From an uncultured Puniceicoccaceae bacterium (GTDB taxonomy: Bacteria; Verrucomicrobiota; Verrucomicrobiia; Opitutales; Coraliomargaritaceae): a stretch of DNA of 45,396 nt. Where the stretch lies: the NCBI GenBank assembly GCA_905479975.1, contig CAJQOS010000016.1:1-45396 (forward strand). The letters are read 5' to 3'. Below are positions 1 through 10,641 of this stretch, piece by piece. The notes beneath the pieces are model-generated. The model worked only from the letters and a program-made list of their open reading frames with translations, searched no databases and was not told the origin of the DNA. Both the position numbers and the translations under genes were made by a program. Each line of letters begins with the position of its first letter. The first letter of the stretch is position 1.

Positions 1-9
1 GCCGTGTCG

Positions 10-36
10 GTCGGCCACCTAAAGGAAGCCGACTAC
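10..36 (-). repeat. REP-like hairpin, family B (half of a pair)
   Basis: Read on the minus strand this is GTAG followed by a 6-bp stem (GTCGGC/GCCGAC) around a 12-nt loop TTCCTTTAGGTG. The loop recurs at 19149-19160 and 36181-36192, and in complement at 36238-36249, with different but still paired stems. The flank (positions 1-9) matches the flank of the left-type arms at 19143 and 36172, so the second arm of this pair lies beyond the window edge. Confidence 0.75.
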
Positions 37-146
37 ACCTCTCTCCAATCTTCGATGGGTGCAATTCTAAGGACGGGGTAACTTCACGCAAAAGCGTCAA
101 GGAATGTGATCGGACATCAAAGATGGGGCCTAAACCAACGCACAGA

Positions 147-213
147 CGAAACCGCTTCGCGGGCTCCGCTACACCAGACTCAACTTTGTAGCGGACTGGC
201 GAAGCCATTTCGA
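147..213. repeat. REP-like pair, family A, copy 1
   Basis: Two inverted arms face each other. The left arm carries a CCGC-TTC-GCGG hairpin (152-162) followed by CTAC; the right arm starts with GTAG (188-191) and carries TGGC-GAA-GCCA (197-207). The two stems differ at both sides yet keep pairing. It is 65 of 67 positions identical to copy 2 at 243-309. Confidence 0.75.
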
Positions 214-242
214 ACACACAGCCCAAGCCCAACAGCACAGAT

Positions 243-309
243 CGAAACCGCTTCGCGGACTCCGCTACACCAGACTCAACTTTGTCGCGGACTGGCGAAG
301 CCATTTCGA
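243..309. repeat. REP-like pair, family A, copy 2
   Basis: A direct repeat of 147-213 with two substitutions, one of which turns the right-hand GTAG into GTCG. Hairpins lie at 248-258 (CCGC/GCGG) and 293-303 (TGGC/GCCA). The two copies repeat with a 96-bp period inside the MITE-like element. Confidence 0.75.
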
Positions 310-450
310 TCACATCACCCCAAACCCATCTCAAAACGCAAAGCCTGAGCACATCTCCCTCGCTTTGCGTCTTGAGCGCCGCGGGCGTGAGAGTTGATGC
401 GGCATCCTCTCTACCCCCAACAAGGAAATCGCGGGGTAAACCCGCTCGCT

Positions 451-469
451 ATCACTTTGTGATTTTTTT
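451..469 (+). terminator. Possible weak intrinsic terminator
   Basis: ATCAC-TTT-GTGAT is followed by a run of Ts (464-469). A competing fold pairs CGGGGTAAA (433-441) with the complementary TTTACCCCG (467-475) around it. The stem is short, so it may only be structure within the right end of the MITE-like element. Confidence 0.3.
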
Positions 470-558
470 ACCCCGTCCTTAAAATGGCACCCACCTTCGA
501 TACCTCGTTGCATTTCCGCTTGCCTCTTTCGTCGGTTCGCCTAACTCCTTAGACCATT

Positions 559-1812
<1,254 letters not shown>

Positions 1813-1814
1813 GG

Positions 1815-1892
1815 GTTGTTGGTTGCTCGTTGTTGGTTGTTGGTTGTGGTGGAACTCGCTATCTCTTCAACGTTCAACGAGCAACTAACAAC
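1815..1892. repeat. Inverted repeat between convergent genes
   Basis: The 18-nt arm at 1815-1832 (GTTGTTGGTTGCTCGTTG) pairs with 1875-1892 with one mismatch, separated by 42 nt. The right arm covers the stop codon of the FIST gene. The left arm continues as GTTGTTGGTT-type simple repeats. It may act as a shared mRNA 3' end for argG and the FIST gene, though no T run follows it. Confidence 0.5.
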
Positions 1893-3132
1893 GTTCAACC
1901 TCCTCGCGCTTTACAAACAAGCCCAAGCTCGCGGCGTAGCCGTGGAGTAGTGTGCGATTTTTGCTCGGCCCGAATTCGCCGTTACAAAACAGCCCAATGA
2001 TGGGGAGATCGGGGTAGATGTCGTGGATGATGCCGATGTCGTGGTCGGGCACGCCGTAGAGTGAGGTGCCTCGACCGATACAGTCGCACAGGCAACTGCC
2101 GTAGATGGTGCGTCCCGCTAGCTCGGCGGCTTTGGCTTTGAGGTGCTGTTCAAAGTCGGCGGATGCGGAGGTGGCATCGCGAATTTGAAATTGTAAATTT
2201 TGGCCAATGCGCAGGGGCGTGGCAATGGCGACGGCTCCGGTTTTTGGGTCGATGGCCGCTAGGTTGCGGACGAGGAAATCGCCGACTCGAAAGTTGTTTT
2301 TGTATTCATCTAGGACGAGCCCGATAAATATATTGCCGCGTGCTTTTAGTTGTTCTTTTTGCGACATGCCTTCGAGCGTGTCGCGTAAGACTTCAAGGAT
2401 CGGTCGATTGCCGATCTGGTGTATGACATTGTCGTGCGCCTGCGTGACTGTCCATGGCGAGCCGACTGGGCGGCAGCCTTGGGAGACGAGTGGCTCGATG
2501 GTTACGGCTCCCACGAGTCCGAGTGCGACCGCGCCTTCTGTGAGCACAGCACCGTTGAGGTAGAGTGTGGATTCGCGTTCATTGGGGGCGGCACAGGCGA
2601 ATCCGCCGATCGTGGTGTGGCGCTCGGTCGCTTGATCCCAGTCGGGCAGCCATGCTTCGTTGCCGATACTTTCGGAGGAGGCAAATAGAGTCCATGCGTT
2701 GACGGTTTGTGGGTCTGTTCCAAGCGCTGCGCGCAGGTTCTCTACGCGACTGGTGGTGTCAAAGAGTTGCAGTGGCAGGTGAATTGCGCGCACGCGTGTA
2801 TCGGGCAGGTGGTAGAGTGCGATGCAGAACCCTGCCTCATTTTCGATCTCTTGCTGGTCGGCAATCAGGCCGCTGGCTGAGCAGCCGATAATGGTGGGGG
2901 CGTGTGCATAGATCTGCACGATTTCCATGATTTCTTTGGCGTGTCTGCTGCATTCGGGGGTGGTGAATAATTGGGCAAAGGTGGCTTCACCGGCGAGGAT
3001 GTCTCTTTGAGCGGTTGCCCAGTTCTCGACCTCCACTTCGTTAAAGGGAAGGTGGAAGAATTTTACGACACTGTGACCTGTGAGGACGGACATAAGGGAA
3101 TGCGCTCGGCATAAGAAGTTGTCTTTACACAT
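1885..3132 (-). CDS. FIST domain sensory protein
   Basis: The 415-residue protein has the two-part FIST N and FIST C layout: an N-terminal half with IIGCSASGLI and TTIGGFACAAP segments and a C-terminal half ending with GRGTSLYGVPDHDIGIIHDIYPDLPIIG and a FCNGEFGP motif. FIST domains are predicted to bind small ligands and usually feed signal transduction; the ligand is unknown. No membrane segment or signal peptide is visible, so it is probably cytoplasmic. It is divergent from the histidine kinase at 3178 with only 45 bp between starts, which suggests shared control and a partnership. The true start could be the internal ATG at 3093, since the first 13 residues look unlike the family. Confidence 0.85.
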   Translation of the reverse strand: MCKDNFLCRAHSLMSVLTGHSVVKFFHLPFNEVEVENWATAQRDILAGEATFAQLFTTPECSRHAKEIMEIVQIYAHAPTIIGCSASGLIADQQEIENEAGFCIALYHLPDTRVRAIHLPLQLFDTTSRVENLRAALGTDPQTVNAWTLFASSESIGNEAWLPDWDQATERHTTIGGFACAAPNERESTLYLNGAVLTEGAVALGLVGAVTIEPLVSQGCRPVGSPWTVTQAHDNVIHQIGNRPILEVLRDTLEGMSQKEQLKARGNIFIGLVLDEYKNNFRVGDFLVRNLAAIDPKTGAVAIATPLRIGQNLQFQIRDATSASADFEQHLKAKAAELAGRTIYGSCLCDCIGRGTSLYGVPDHDIGIIHDIYPDLPIIGLFCNGEFGPSKNRTLLHGYAASLGLFVKREEVERC

Positions 3133-3177
3133 AGCGAGGTTTAGCCTGCGTGACGATTAAAATTTTTAAGCCTGCGA

Positions 3178-4362
3178 ATGAGCCTGAAAGATAACATATC
3201 CGCTGAGTCGAGCACATTAAAAGAGCGAGTGGCTGCCTTAGGGGCGGAGAACGCTGTTTTGAGGAATGCGCTCGATGTGGCTGCCTTGGGTGTGTGGTCT
3301 TGGGATCTGAACGATACGATTACTTGCGATGCTCGGGCGAGCCGCTTGCTCGGTATACCTGCGGGGGAGGCGCTGGCAGTGGCAGATTTCTTGGTGCAGT
3401 TTAAGGAGGAGGCGCATGGGCGAATTTTGGATGCATTTGATCGTGCGCGGCGACGAAATGGTGAGTTTGACGAGCTGTTTGAATTGGACGTGCGCTCTGC
3501 GGCGAAGGGCGGGCAGTTACGCATGCAAGGGCAATTGAGCGCCGATGCTCGGGTGCTTTCTGGCACGTGTTGCCTTGAAGCAGATGTGACGGAGGCGAAG
3601 GCGCAGCAGGAACGGTTGGCGGCGACTTTGGCGCAGGTGCAGGATTCGAATGCGGAGTTGCAAAGCTTTGCTTCGGTGGCCTCGCATGATTTACGTGAAC
3701 CGCTGCGAATGATCAGTAGCTACTTGAGGTTGCTGCAGGAGCGCTCCCCGGATGCGTTGGATGCGCGTGCGCAGCGTTATATCAATTATGCCTGCGAGGG
3801 GGCGGATCGGATGCGCGGGCTGATCGAGGACTTACTGTCGTATTCGCGCTTGGATAGTTCTGAGCGGAGCTTCGAGCCTGTTGCATTGGATGATGTGCTG
3901 GAGGGAGCCATTAGTAATTTAGCGGTCGCGATTAAGAATGTCGGAGCTGAGGTGACGGTGGATATCAATAATTCGCCGGTGGTGATGGGGGATCGTAATC
4001 GATTGATTCGTTTGTTCCAGAATGTGCTGGCAAACTCTATCAAGTTTCATCGGGAAGGTCGCAGGCCGCGGGTGGCAGTCGGCTTTGCGGATGGTCACGT
4101 CGCTGGGGAGCCGGATCGGTGGGTGGTCTCGATCAAAGATAATGGCATCGGCATCGACCCCGATCATCAAGACTTGCTCTTTAATGTGTTTCGCCGACTC
4201 AATACGCGCGATGAGTTTGATGGTTCAGGTATCGGATTGGCAGTTTGTAAGAAGATTGCCGAGCAACATGATGGGCGGATCTGGGTGGCCTCTGAAGTTG
4301 ATAAGGGGAGCACCTTTTACGTGACGCTTGCGAAGCTTGAGGCGCCTTCGATAAGAGATTGA
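3178..4362 (+). CDS. PAS-type sensor histidine kinase
   Basis: The 394-residue protein has a short coiled region (residues 10-30), a PAS-like sensor (about 30-140, ALDVAALGVWSWDL), a HisKA domain with the H-box ASHDLREPL (phospho-acceptor His170) and a HATPase domain with an N-box (NVLANSIKF, about 282-290), DNGIGI (321-326) and DGSGIGLAVCKKI. No membrane segment is seen, so it is a soluble kinase resembling the phytochrome-like group. It autophosphorylates and should pass phosphate to a receiver, most simply the one in the hybrid kinase that starts 3-40 nt downstream in the same direction. The divergent FIST protein is a candidate input partner, by context only. Confidence 0.92.
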   Translation: MSLKDNISAESSTLKERVAALGAENAVLRNALDVAALGVWSWDLNDTITCDARASRLLGIPAGEALAVADFLVQFKEEAHGRILDAFDRARRRNGEFDELFELDVRSAAKGGQLRMQGQLSADARVLSGTCCLEADVTEAKAQQERLAATLAQVQDSNAELQSFASVASHDLREPLRMISSYLRLLQERSPDALDARAQRYINYACEGADRMRGLIEDLLSYSRLDSSERSFEPVALDDVLEGAISNLAVAIKNVGAEVTVDINNSPVVMGDRNRLIRLFQNVLANSIKFHREGRRPRVAVGFADGHVAGEPDRWVVSIKDNGIGIDPDHQDLLFNVFRRLNTRDEFDGSGIGLAVCKKIAEQHDGRIWVASEVDKGSTFYVTLAKLEAPSIRD

Positions 4363-4401
4363 TTTGTGAGCCTGAATAGAGCTTTATTGGATTTTTATTA
4401 C

Positions 4402-6675
4402 ATGACTATGGCGAAGGAACCGAAAGAGCATATTCAGATATTACTATTCGAGGATAATTCAGCTGATGCTGACCTGGTGAGTGAGTATCTGGAACTATCA
4501 AATCTTAGTTTTGATATCCTTTTAGTAAAGCGTCTTGCGGATGGGTTGCAGGCATTGAAGGGGCAGACTTTTGATCTCGTGTTGTTGGATCTTTCGCTAC
4601 CGGACAGTTCTGGAATCGATACATTGAAGGCCGTGTCCGCAGTTGCTCGGGCTGAGGTGATCATTGTGCTGACTGGAGCCGATGATGAGCAGCTGTCTTT
4701 GAAGGCATTGCAGGCCGGAGCGCAGGATTACCTATTTAAGGATCGTTTGAGCGGAGAGGTGCTGCGTCGCTCGATTCGCTATGCGATTGAGCGGGCGAAT
4801 CTGTTGAATCGTGTGGAGGCACATACTCGGGAGGTGCAGTATAGTGCTGCGCTTTTACGTCGGATCTTTGATGCGAATACCGACGCCATGTTAATTTTGA
4901 CTCAGCGCTATGAGATTAAGTTTCTCAATCCGGCGGCGGGTGAACTTTTGGAGGCAGATCCAGAGTCACTTGTTGGAGAGACCTTTCCGTTTGAGGTCGA
5001 TCGTGGGGCATGTGTCGAGTTGGAGATTCCAGGGGCGGATGATAGCACACGCTTAGTCGAGCTCAATGCGGTGGATTTGGTCTGGGAGGGGGAGAGTGCG
5101 TTATTAGTCATTCTGCGTGATGTAACTTTGCGGCGTAGTGCTGAGCTGGCGTTGCGACGGGAGAAGGAGCGACTTGCTGTGACGCTGGACTCGATCGCAG
5201 ACGCTGTGATTGCAGTGAACCCCGATGGCGAGATCGAGCGAATGAATCAAGAGGCCTTAGCCATTATTGGGGTGAGCTTGGAGGATGTGCGCGGCCGTCG
5301 TTTGGGGGAGGTGTTGAAATTGCGCCACCCAAAGACAGGTAAGTTGATCGCCGATCCTATTCGCGTATTTCTTTCCGAAGAGTGTGCCGAGATCGCACCT
5401 AAGTTTGGTATTCCTTTATTGCGGGAAGATGGTGTGGAGGTTCTGGTGACCGCTGAGATTCGCACGATCTTAGACGATGATCCCATGCATCATGGCTGTG
5501 TGGTTGTGCTGCGCGATGTGACGACACAGAAAAAGGCCGAGGAGGAACTCTTTCAGTCAGAGAAGCTGCATTCGATTAGTCTGTTGGCCGGAGGCATTGC
5601 TCATGATTTTAATAATATCCTGACTGCCGTGTTGGGGAATATCTCCATGGTGCGCATGGGGATGAGTGAGGGAGATTCTAGTTCGGCGAAACTGCTTGCC
5701 GCAGAGAAGGCGGCGTTGCAGGCGACTTCCTTGACGCAGCAGCTACTTACCTTTTCAAAAGGGGGCACGCCACTTCTGAAAGCCACTACGATCGATCAAC
5801 TGGTCGAAGATAGCGCACAATTCATTCTCCGTGGTTCGAATGTAAAATGCGAAGTGTATAAGGATGACAATCTCTGGTCAGTCGATGCGGATAAGGGGCA
5901 GATTAGTCAGGTCGTTAATAACCTCATTATCAATGCAGACCAAGCGATGCCAGAGGGGGGGGTGATTCGCCTGAGTTTGACTTGTGAGCGTATCAGCGGC
6001 GGCAAGCTTCCTCCGCTCGCGTCAGGTGATTACGTCTGTATTGCTGTGCAAGATCAGGGCGTTGGCATTACGCCGGAGAATTTGAAGCGTATCTTCGATC
6101 CATATTTTACCACAAAGAAAGATGGCAACGGCCTAGGCTTAGCATCCTCATATTCGATCATTAAGAGTCATCATGGTCTGATGGTAGTCGATTCAGTGGT
6201 CTCGGAAGGCTCCACCTTTAAGGTTTATTTGCCAAAGGCGGTTGAAGCCGTGGAGTCGGCTCCAAAGAAGCAGGAGGAGGATAACAGAATTTATCAAGGC
6301 CATGGCCGCATACTTGTGATGGATGACATGGAAGCGATGATGATGGTGGCCGGAGAAATTTTGCAAGTGCTTGGTTATGAAGTGGAATTCTCGACCAATG
6401 GTGATGAAGCAATCGAAGCGTATAAAAAAGCGAAAGAAGCCGGTAATCCATTTGATGCGGTGGTCTTTGATTTGACTGTCCCTGGAGGAATGGGGGGCGA
6501 AGAGGCCTGCCGGATTTTAAACGAGTATGACCCCGACATAATCGCGGTGGCATCCAGTGGCTATTCGACTTCAAACGTGATGTCCGAATTTGAGGCTGCT
6601 GGCTTTAAGGCGGTCGTGCCTAAGCCATACCGTATCAAGGACATGAGTGCTGCCTTGCACCGTATCTTGAAATAG
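4402..6675 (+). CDS. Hybrid histidine kinase with receivers at both ends
   Basis: Counting from an in-frame GTG at 4366 (769 residues), the order is: receiver (about 23-140, acceptor Asp75 in LLDLSLPD), PAS (165-255), second PAS (265-390), HisKA with AGGIAHDFNN (His413), HATPase (DQGVGITPENLKRIFDPYFTTK and GNGLGLASSY) and a C-terminal receiver (648-765, Asp702). The N-terminal receiver ahead of PAS domains is the layout of a phosphorelay member; it may accept phosphate from the kinase encoded just upstream. The start is uncertain: GTG 4366 follows the upstream stop by 3 nt, while ATG codons at 4402 and 4408 begin closer to the receiver. I chose ATG 4402. It is cytoplasmic, and its output target is not encoded here. 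Confidence 0.92.
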   Translation: MTMAKEPKEHIQILLFEDNSADADLVSEYLELSNLSFDILLVKRLADGLQALKGQTFDLVLLDLSLPDSSGIDTLKAVSAVARAEVIIVLTGADDEQLSLKALQAGAQDYLFKDRLSGEVLRRSIRYAIERANLLNRVEAHTREVQYSAALLRRIFDANTDAMLILTQRYEIKFLNPAAGELLEADPESLVGETFPFEVDRGACVELEIPGADDSTRLVELNAVDLVWEGESALLVILRDVTLRRSAELALRREKERLAVTLDSIADAVIAVNPDGEIERMNQEALAIIGVSLEDVRGRRLGEVLKLRHPKTGKLIADPIRVFLSEECAEIAPKFGIPLLREDGVEVLVTAEIRTILDDDPMHHGCVVVLRDVTTQKKAEEELFQSEKLHSISLLAGGIAHDFNNILTAVLGNISMVRMGMSEGDSSSAKLLAAEKAALQATSLTQQLLTFSKGGTPLLKATTIDQLVEDSAQFILRGSNVKCEVYKDDNLWSVDADKGQISQVVNNLIINADQAMPEGGVIRLSLTCERISGGKLPPLASGDYVCIAVQDQGVGITPENLKRIFDPYFTTKKDGNGLGLASSYSIIKSHHGLMVVDSVVSEGSTFKVYLPKAVEAVESAPKKQEEDNRIYQGHGRILVMDDMEAMMMVAGEILQVLGYEVEFSTNGDEAIEAYKKAKEAGNPFDAVVFDLTVPGGMGGEEACRILNEYDPDIIAVASSGYSTSNVMSEFEAAGFKAVVPKPYRIKDMSAALHRILK

Positions 6676-6800
6676 TCATTTCGGTTCGAGTTTTGGGAGT
6701 CGCTTGAGTAGGTCAGCTTAAGGGGTGAATTAGAACCATTCATTAGGCGAGCTAACTTGAGATTTTCCTTGATTAGTTCAACTTATCTCGTAGCTTTGTA

Positions 6801-6868
<68 letters not shown>

Positions 6869-6920
6869 TTTAAAATCGCCTTTGATTCGTCCTTGCAGGG
6901 ACAATCCGCCTCAACTTTAG

Positions 6921-9900
6921 TTGAGTGATGCAGGGAGTTTTAGGGGTTTAGACTCGCTGCCTTTTATTATAGAAATGGCCAACGACAATTTAGAGACGAG
7001 TTCGACGTTAGATCCTGAAACACGGAAATCTTTATTACGTGTTCTGTGGCGTAGTCGCCTCGGGGATCTGCGTGAGCAGAGTTTGATACGTCAGGGGAAG
7101 GGCTGGTTTCATATCTCCGGCATGGGGCATGAGGCGCTCGCTGGTATCTCCATTCATCTAGAAGCGGATGATTACGCGTTTCCGTATTATCGTGATCGTG
7201 CCTTTTGCACGCAACGTGGCCTGAGTGATTACGATCTGGCGCTCGCGTTTTATGCGAAGCGGGACTCGTCTAGTGGTGGGCGTCAACTGACAGGGCATTT
7301 CAGTGATCGGAAGTTAAATATTTGGAGCCATCCGTCGCCGGTTGGCGTGCATTTGCTACCCGCCTGTGGTGCGGCGTGGGGCATGCAGCTCGATGGTAAG
7401 CCCAATGTTGTGTATGCTTCACTGGGTGAGGCATCCGCGCGGCAGGGAGACTTTTATGAAGCAGTCTGCTTTGCGAAAGAGCGGAAGCTGCCGATGGTTT
7501 TTGTGGTGCAGGATAATCGTATCGCGATCAGCACATCGACGACGCGGACGAATCCGATCGCCTTGGGCGTGCTTGATCGCAGTGAGTGGATACGGGTGGA
7601 TGGTAGTGATGTTGAGGCAGTCGCAGAAGCCGGTCGAGTGGCCGTGCAGCACGCTCGATCCGGGCAAGGACCTGCGTTTATTTGGTGTGATGTGGAGCGT
7701 TTTTCGAATCACTCCAGTGCAGATGATCAGCGTATGTATCGTGCCGCAGAGGAACTCGAAGCGATGCAGGAGCGTGATCCTATCAGCATGTTTCAGAGCC
7801 AACTCATTGCGGATGGCCTGTTAACGGAGGCTGAGGCGACTGAGCAGGAAGAGGCGCTGCGCGAAGAGATCCGAGCTGCGTATCGTGAGGCCAGCACTCA
7901 AGCCGATCCATTGGGCGAAGAATGCGCCCTGCATTTAACTGGGCCGGCTAATCCCGTTCCTGCGGCGAATATCAAGCTCGATGAATCCTGTCGTATGCTC
8001 GATGCGGTGAATCGCACATTTCATGCGGCGATGGATCAACTGCCGGACGTGGTCTTTTTTGGCGAAGATATTGCTGATCCGAAGGGCGGCGTGTTTAATC
8101 TAACGAAGGGGCTTTCCACGAAGGATCCAGAGCGTGCGGTGAATTCGCCGCTGGCGGAGTCTACCATTATGGGGGTCTCAGTTGGCTTGGCTTCGTATGG
8201 CAAGCGTCCCTGTTTCGAGATTCAATTTGTTGACTTCATCTATCCCGGTTGGAATCAGTTGGTGTCCAATATGGCGACGCTGCGTTGGCGCAGTTTTGGA
8301 CAATGGAAATGCCCTCTGGTGATTTATGCTCCCTGCGGTGGTTATCTTCCGGGCGGTGCGTTGTGGCATAGTCAGGCGGGGGAGGCTTCTTTTGCACGTG
8401 TCCCAGGTATTCGGGTAGTCGTGCCATCGACACCCGGCGACGCTGCTGGACTCTTCTGGACTGCGCTGCACGGCGAAGATCCGACCATCATTCTGTTGCC
8501 GAAGCATCTGATGTGGGCTGAGTTGCCCACGCCGAGCTCGGTTGCGGCGATTCCGCTAGGGCAAGCACGTCTGGTGCGCTCCGGGAATTTGCTGACGTTG
8601 GTGACTTGGGGGAATTGTGTCGAACTGGTGGAAGAGACTTTAGAGGCGATGGACTCGAACCTCGATGTCGAACTGATCGACCTGCGCTCGATTGCTCCGT
8701 GGGATAAAGACGCGGTGGCCGCTTCGGTGCGCAAGACTGGGCGCTTGTTGATTGTCCAAGAAGATAATATCAGCGCGAGCGTTGGCCAAATGATCGTCGC
8801 AGAGATGTGCAGCGATCACGACGTGCTGCAAAGTTTGAAAACGCCTCCAGTGATCGTTTCCAAAGACGATGTGCATGTGGGCTTTAATCCGATTTATGAA
8901 TACGCGGCGCTACCTGACCAGGCGCGAATCACTGCCGCTTTGGATCGCTTGCTATCGACGACATTGGAATCCTCACTCCAGCTCGATCCGTCCGCTGCAG
9001 AATCGACCCAAACTCCTATTGAAGACTCTATGACTGCTGAATCGAACAATACTCCGAGTGCGACCAAAATGATCACTGTCCCGATTCTCGGCGAAGGCAT
9101 CCGCGTCGCACGTGTCGTTTCGATCTTGAAGGAAGCCGGAGAAGCGGTGAAAGCCGATGATCCGCTCTGCGAGGTGGAGACGGATAAGGCCGTGTTCCCT
9201 ATTGAATGCGATGAGGATGGTATTCTTGGAGAGTGGTTGATCGCTGAAGAGGACGAAGTTTCTGTCGGGCAAGAGTTGATCTCTCTTAAGATGTCGGGCG
9301 CTGCTGCGGAAGCTGTTGCTGCAAAGGCGACACCAGCTGTGGCTGAGTCTGCGGGGGGCGCTGTATTGAAAAAAACCGCGGGTCTCTCATTGGAGGCGGT
9401 CAAGTCTTTACAAGGTATCATACCGGCGACGATTGAGATGACTTGCCGTTGGGAGACTGTTCGCGATGCGCGGTTACGTAGTAAGGAAACTCCCGGTGGT
9501 ACGCTTTCGACTGCGACGATGGCTGCTTGGGCAGTCGTTCAGGCGATGCATAAACATGAACGTTTCGCCTCAATTATTCGTGGTGAAGAGTTGATTTACG
9601 ATCCGGATCGTTTTGATTTTGGCATGGCGGTGGCGTTGCCTGGCGATGCGTTGGAGACCGCGGTGGTGAAGCGTGCAAACACGATGGAGTGGGGAGAGTT
9701 TGCAGATGTATTCAATCATTCACTACGTCGCACGCGTCATGGTGAGGTCGATTCGAAGAATCGCGTGTCGCTCTCGATCTCCAGTATGGGTGCCTATAAT
9801 GTTCGTTCTGCGATTCCGATCGTTGTGCCGCCTTCAGTTGCGACGATTTTTATTGGTGCGCCTTATGCGTTGCCAGATCCGAAGTCTAAAGACGGCGGCA

Positions 9901-10016
9901 TGATGGAAGTCGCCTCTTTGGTGTTAACCTTTGATCACCGCTGGATCAATGGCGTGGGCGCGGCGGCATTTTTATCAGATGTGCGCAAGGGGATCGAACG
10001 TTTCGATCTGGTCTAA
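6921..10016 (+). CDS. Fused 2-oxo acid dehydrogenase E1alpha-E1beta-lipoyl-E2
   Basis: One 1031-residue chain carries what are normally three proteins. Residues about 30-330 are an E1-alpha (thiamine diphosphate region [13 protein letters not shown], 169-181, to VVQDNR, 195-200). Residues about 355-680 are an E1-beta ([13 protein letters not shown] with Glu381, [13 protein letters not shown]). Residues 716-793 are a lipoyl domain with Lys756 in EVETDKAVF. Residues about 830-1031 are the E2 acyltransferase fold ending in [17 protein letters not shown] (His1006). The usual E1/E3-binding domain between lipoyl and catalytic parts is not visible. It should oxidatively decarboxylate a 2-oxo acid, most like the branched-chain type, and needs a separate E3, not found in the window. 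ATG 6975 is an alternative start. An E replaces the D of the usual GDG motif. Confidence 0.9.
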   Translation: MSDAGSFRGLDSLPFIIEMANDNLETSSTLDPETRKSLLRVLWRSRLGDLREQSLIRQGKGWFHISGMGHEALAGISIHLEADDYAFPYYRDRAFCTQRGLSDYDLALAFYAKRDSSSGGRQLTGHFSDRKLNIWSHPSPVGVHLLPACGAAWGMQLDGKPNVVYASLGEASARQGDFYEAVCFAKERKLPMVFVVQDNRIAISTSTTRTNPIALGVLDRSEWIRVDGSDVEAVAEAGRVAVQHARSGQGPAFIWCDVERFSNHSSADDQRMYRAAEELEAMQERDPISMFQSQLIADGLLTEAEATEQEEALREEIRAAYREASTQADPLGEECALHLTGPANPVPAANIKLDESCRMLDAVNRTFHAAMDQLPDVVFFGEDIADPKGGVFNLTKGLSTKDPERAVNSPLAESTIMGVSVGLASYGKRPCFEIQFVDFIYPGWNQLVSNMATLRWRSFGQWKCPLVIYAPCGGYLPGGALWHSQAGEASFARVPGIRVVVPSTPGDAAGLFWTALHGEDPTIILLPKHLMWAELPTPSSVAAIPLGQARLVRSGNLLTLVTWGNCVELVEETLEAMDSNLDVELIDLRSIAPWDKDAVAASVRKTGRLLIVQEDNISASVGQMIVAEMCSDHDVLQSLKTPPVIVSKDDVHVGFNPIYEYAALPDQARITAALDRLLSTTLESSLQLDPSAAESTQTPIEDSMTAESNNTPSATKMITVPILGEGIRVARVVSILKEAGEAVKADDPLCEVETDKAVFPIECDEDGILGEWLIAEEDEVSVGQELISLKMSGAAAEAVAAKATPAVAESAGGAVLKKTAGLSLEAVKSLQGIIPATIEMTCRWETVRDARLRSKETPGGTLSTATMAAWAVVQAMHKHERFASIIRGEELIYDPDRFDFGMAVALPGDALETAVVKRANTMEWGEFADVFNHSLRRTRHGEVDSKNRVSLSISSMGAYNVRSAIPIVVPPSVATIFIGAPYALPDPKSKDGGMMEVASLVLTFDHRWINGVGAAAFLSDVRKGIERFDLV

Positions 10017-10023
10017 GCGGCGC

Positions 10024-10470
10024 TTAGCGTTCTAAACGCGTCGAGCGTGCGAATGTTTTAAGGAAAATCGCGACGTGTCTCGATAGGCCCTCGAGTGTGG
10101 CCTTTGGCAGCTTGCGATTTTCGACGATATCGGAAAATCCGGGCAGTTCTTCGACGAGTTGTTGTGAGCATGCTCGCTTGAACCCCATTTTGAATTCAGG
10201 GAAATCGCGCTTGGTGACGAGTTTTCGAGAGAGCACGATGACTTGATGGTGTCGTGTGTCCTTTTGTATTTTAGCGAATAGCCGTTCGACTACGTCCTGT
10301 TCGCCTTCGATGACCTGAATGATATTTCCGTCCGAGTGGAGCAGTAAGCCTGTAATGTTGATCGCGGCATTGCGCTGCTGAGATTCCGAAAGGACCTGTA
10401 GCAGAGCCTCTTCTGTGAGTTCCGATTTTGCGGAGCTCAAATAGAGTAATTGAAATATGGATGCGGACAT
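10024..10470 (-). CDS. BLUF domain blue-light photoreceptor
   Basis: The 148-residue protein is a short BLUF type: a single FAD-binding BLUF domain (about residues 5-95) plus a helical tail. The three residues that hold flavin are present with exact family spacing: Tyr10 in LLYLSSA, Asn34 and Gln52 in IIQVIEG (24 and 18 residues apart, as in AppA Y21/N45/Q63). It lacks an attached output domain, so it should act by binding a partner protein after blue-light excitation. It is convergent with the dehydrogenase fusion (7 bp between stops) and divergent from the LysE-like gene; neither is an obvious partner. Confidence 0.92.
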   Translation of the reverse strand: MSASIFQLLYLSSAKSELTEEALLQVLSESQQRNAAINITGLLLHSDGNIIQVIEGEQDVVERLFAKIQKDTRHHQVIVLSRKLVTKRDFPEFKMGFKRACSQQLVEELPGFSDIVENRKLPKATLEGLSRHVAIFLKTFARSTRLER

Positions 10471-10641
10471 TTAGGGTGGAAACGATATGGATTTAGCGAT
10501 TCGGCATCGCGAAATGCAAGGTTGGTTACCTTGTGTCGCTGCCAGATTAGGGCAAGGCTAAGTTTTCAGCGGGTGGTGTTTGACTCGAGATCGGACTGGC
10601 TTGCTCTTTCGCTGAACACGCGCCATCAATGCTATTTGATT

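Larger units (their letters stand above)
52..500. mobile_element. MITE-like non-coding element with inverted ends
   Basis: Positions 52-81 and the complement of 468-500 form an imperfect inverted repeat of about 30 bp. They share TGGGTGC and then TAAGGACGGGGTAA, with two mismatches and a 3-nt gap. The interior has no credible gene; it holds two 67-bp REP family A units (147-213 and 243-309, 96-bp period) and a hairpin at 336-370. This is the form expected of a non-autonomous element, possibly mobilised by an IS200/RAYT-type enzyme, but its ends differ from those of the RAYT element at 38303. It ends 58 bp before argG and probably forms part of that gene's upstream region. Confidence 0.6.

Noticed and set aside
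147..309. Possible CRISPR array
   Set aside because: Only two 67-bp copies, each internally palindromic, and no cas genes; these are REP-type units.
106..348. 80-codon open frame upstream of argG
   Set aside because: It is made of the two tandem REP units; repeated phrases in the translation come from the DNA repeat, and no domain or Shine-Dalgarno is present.
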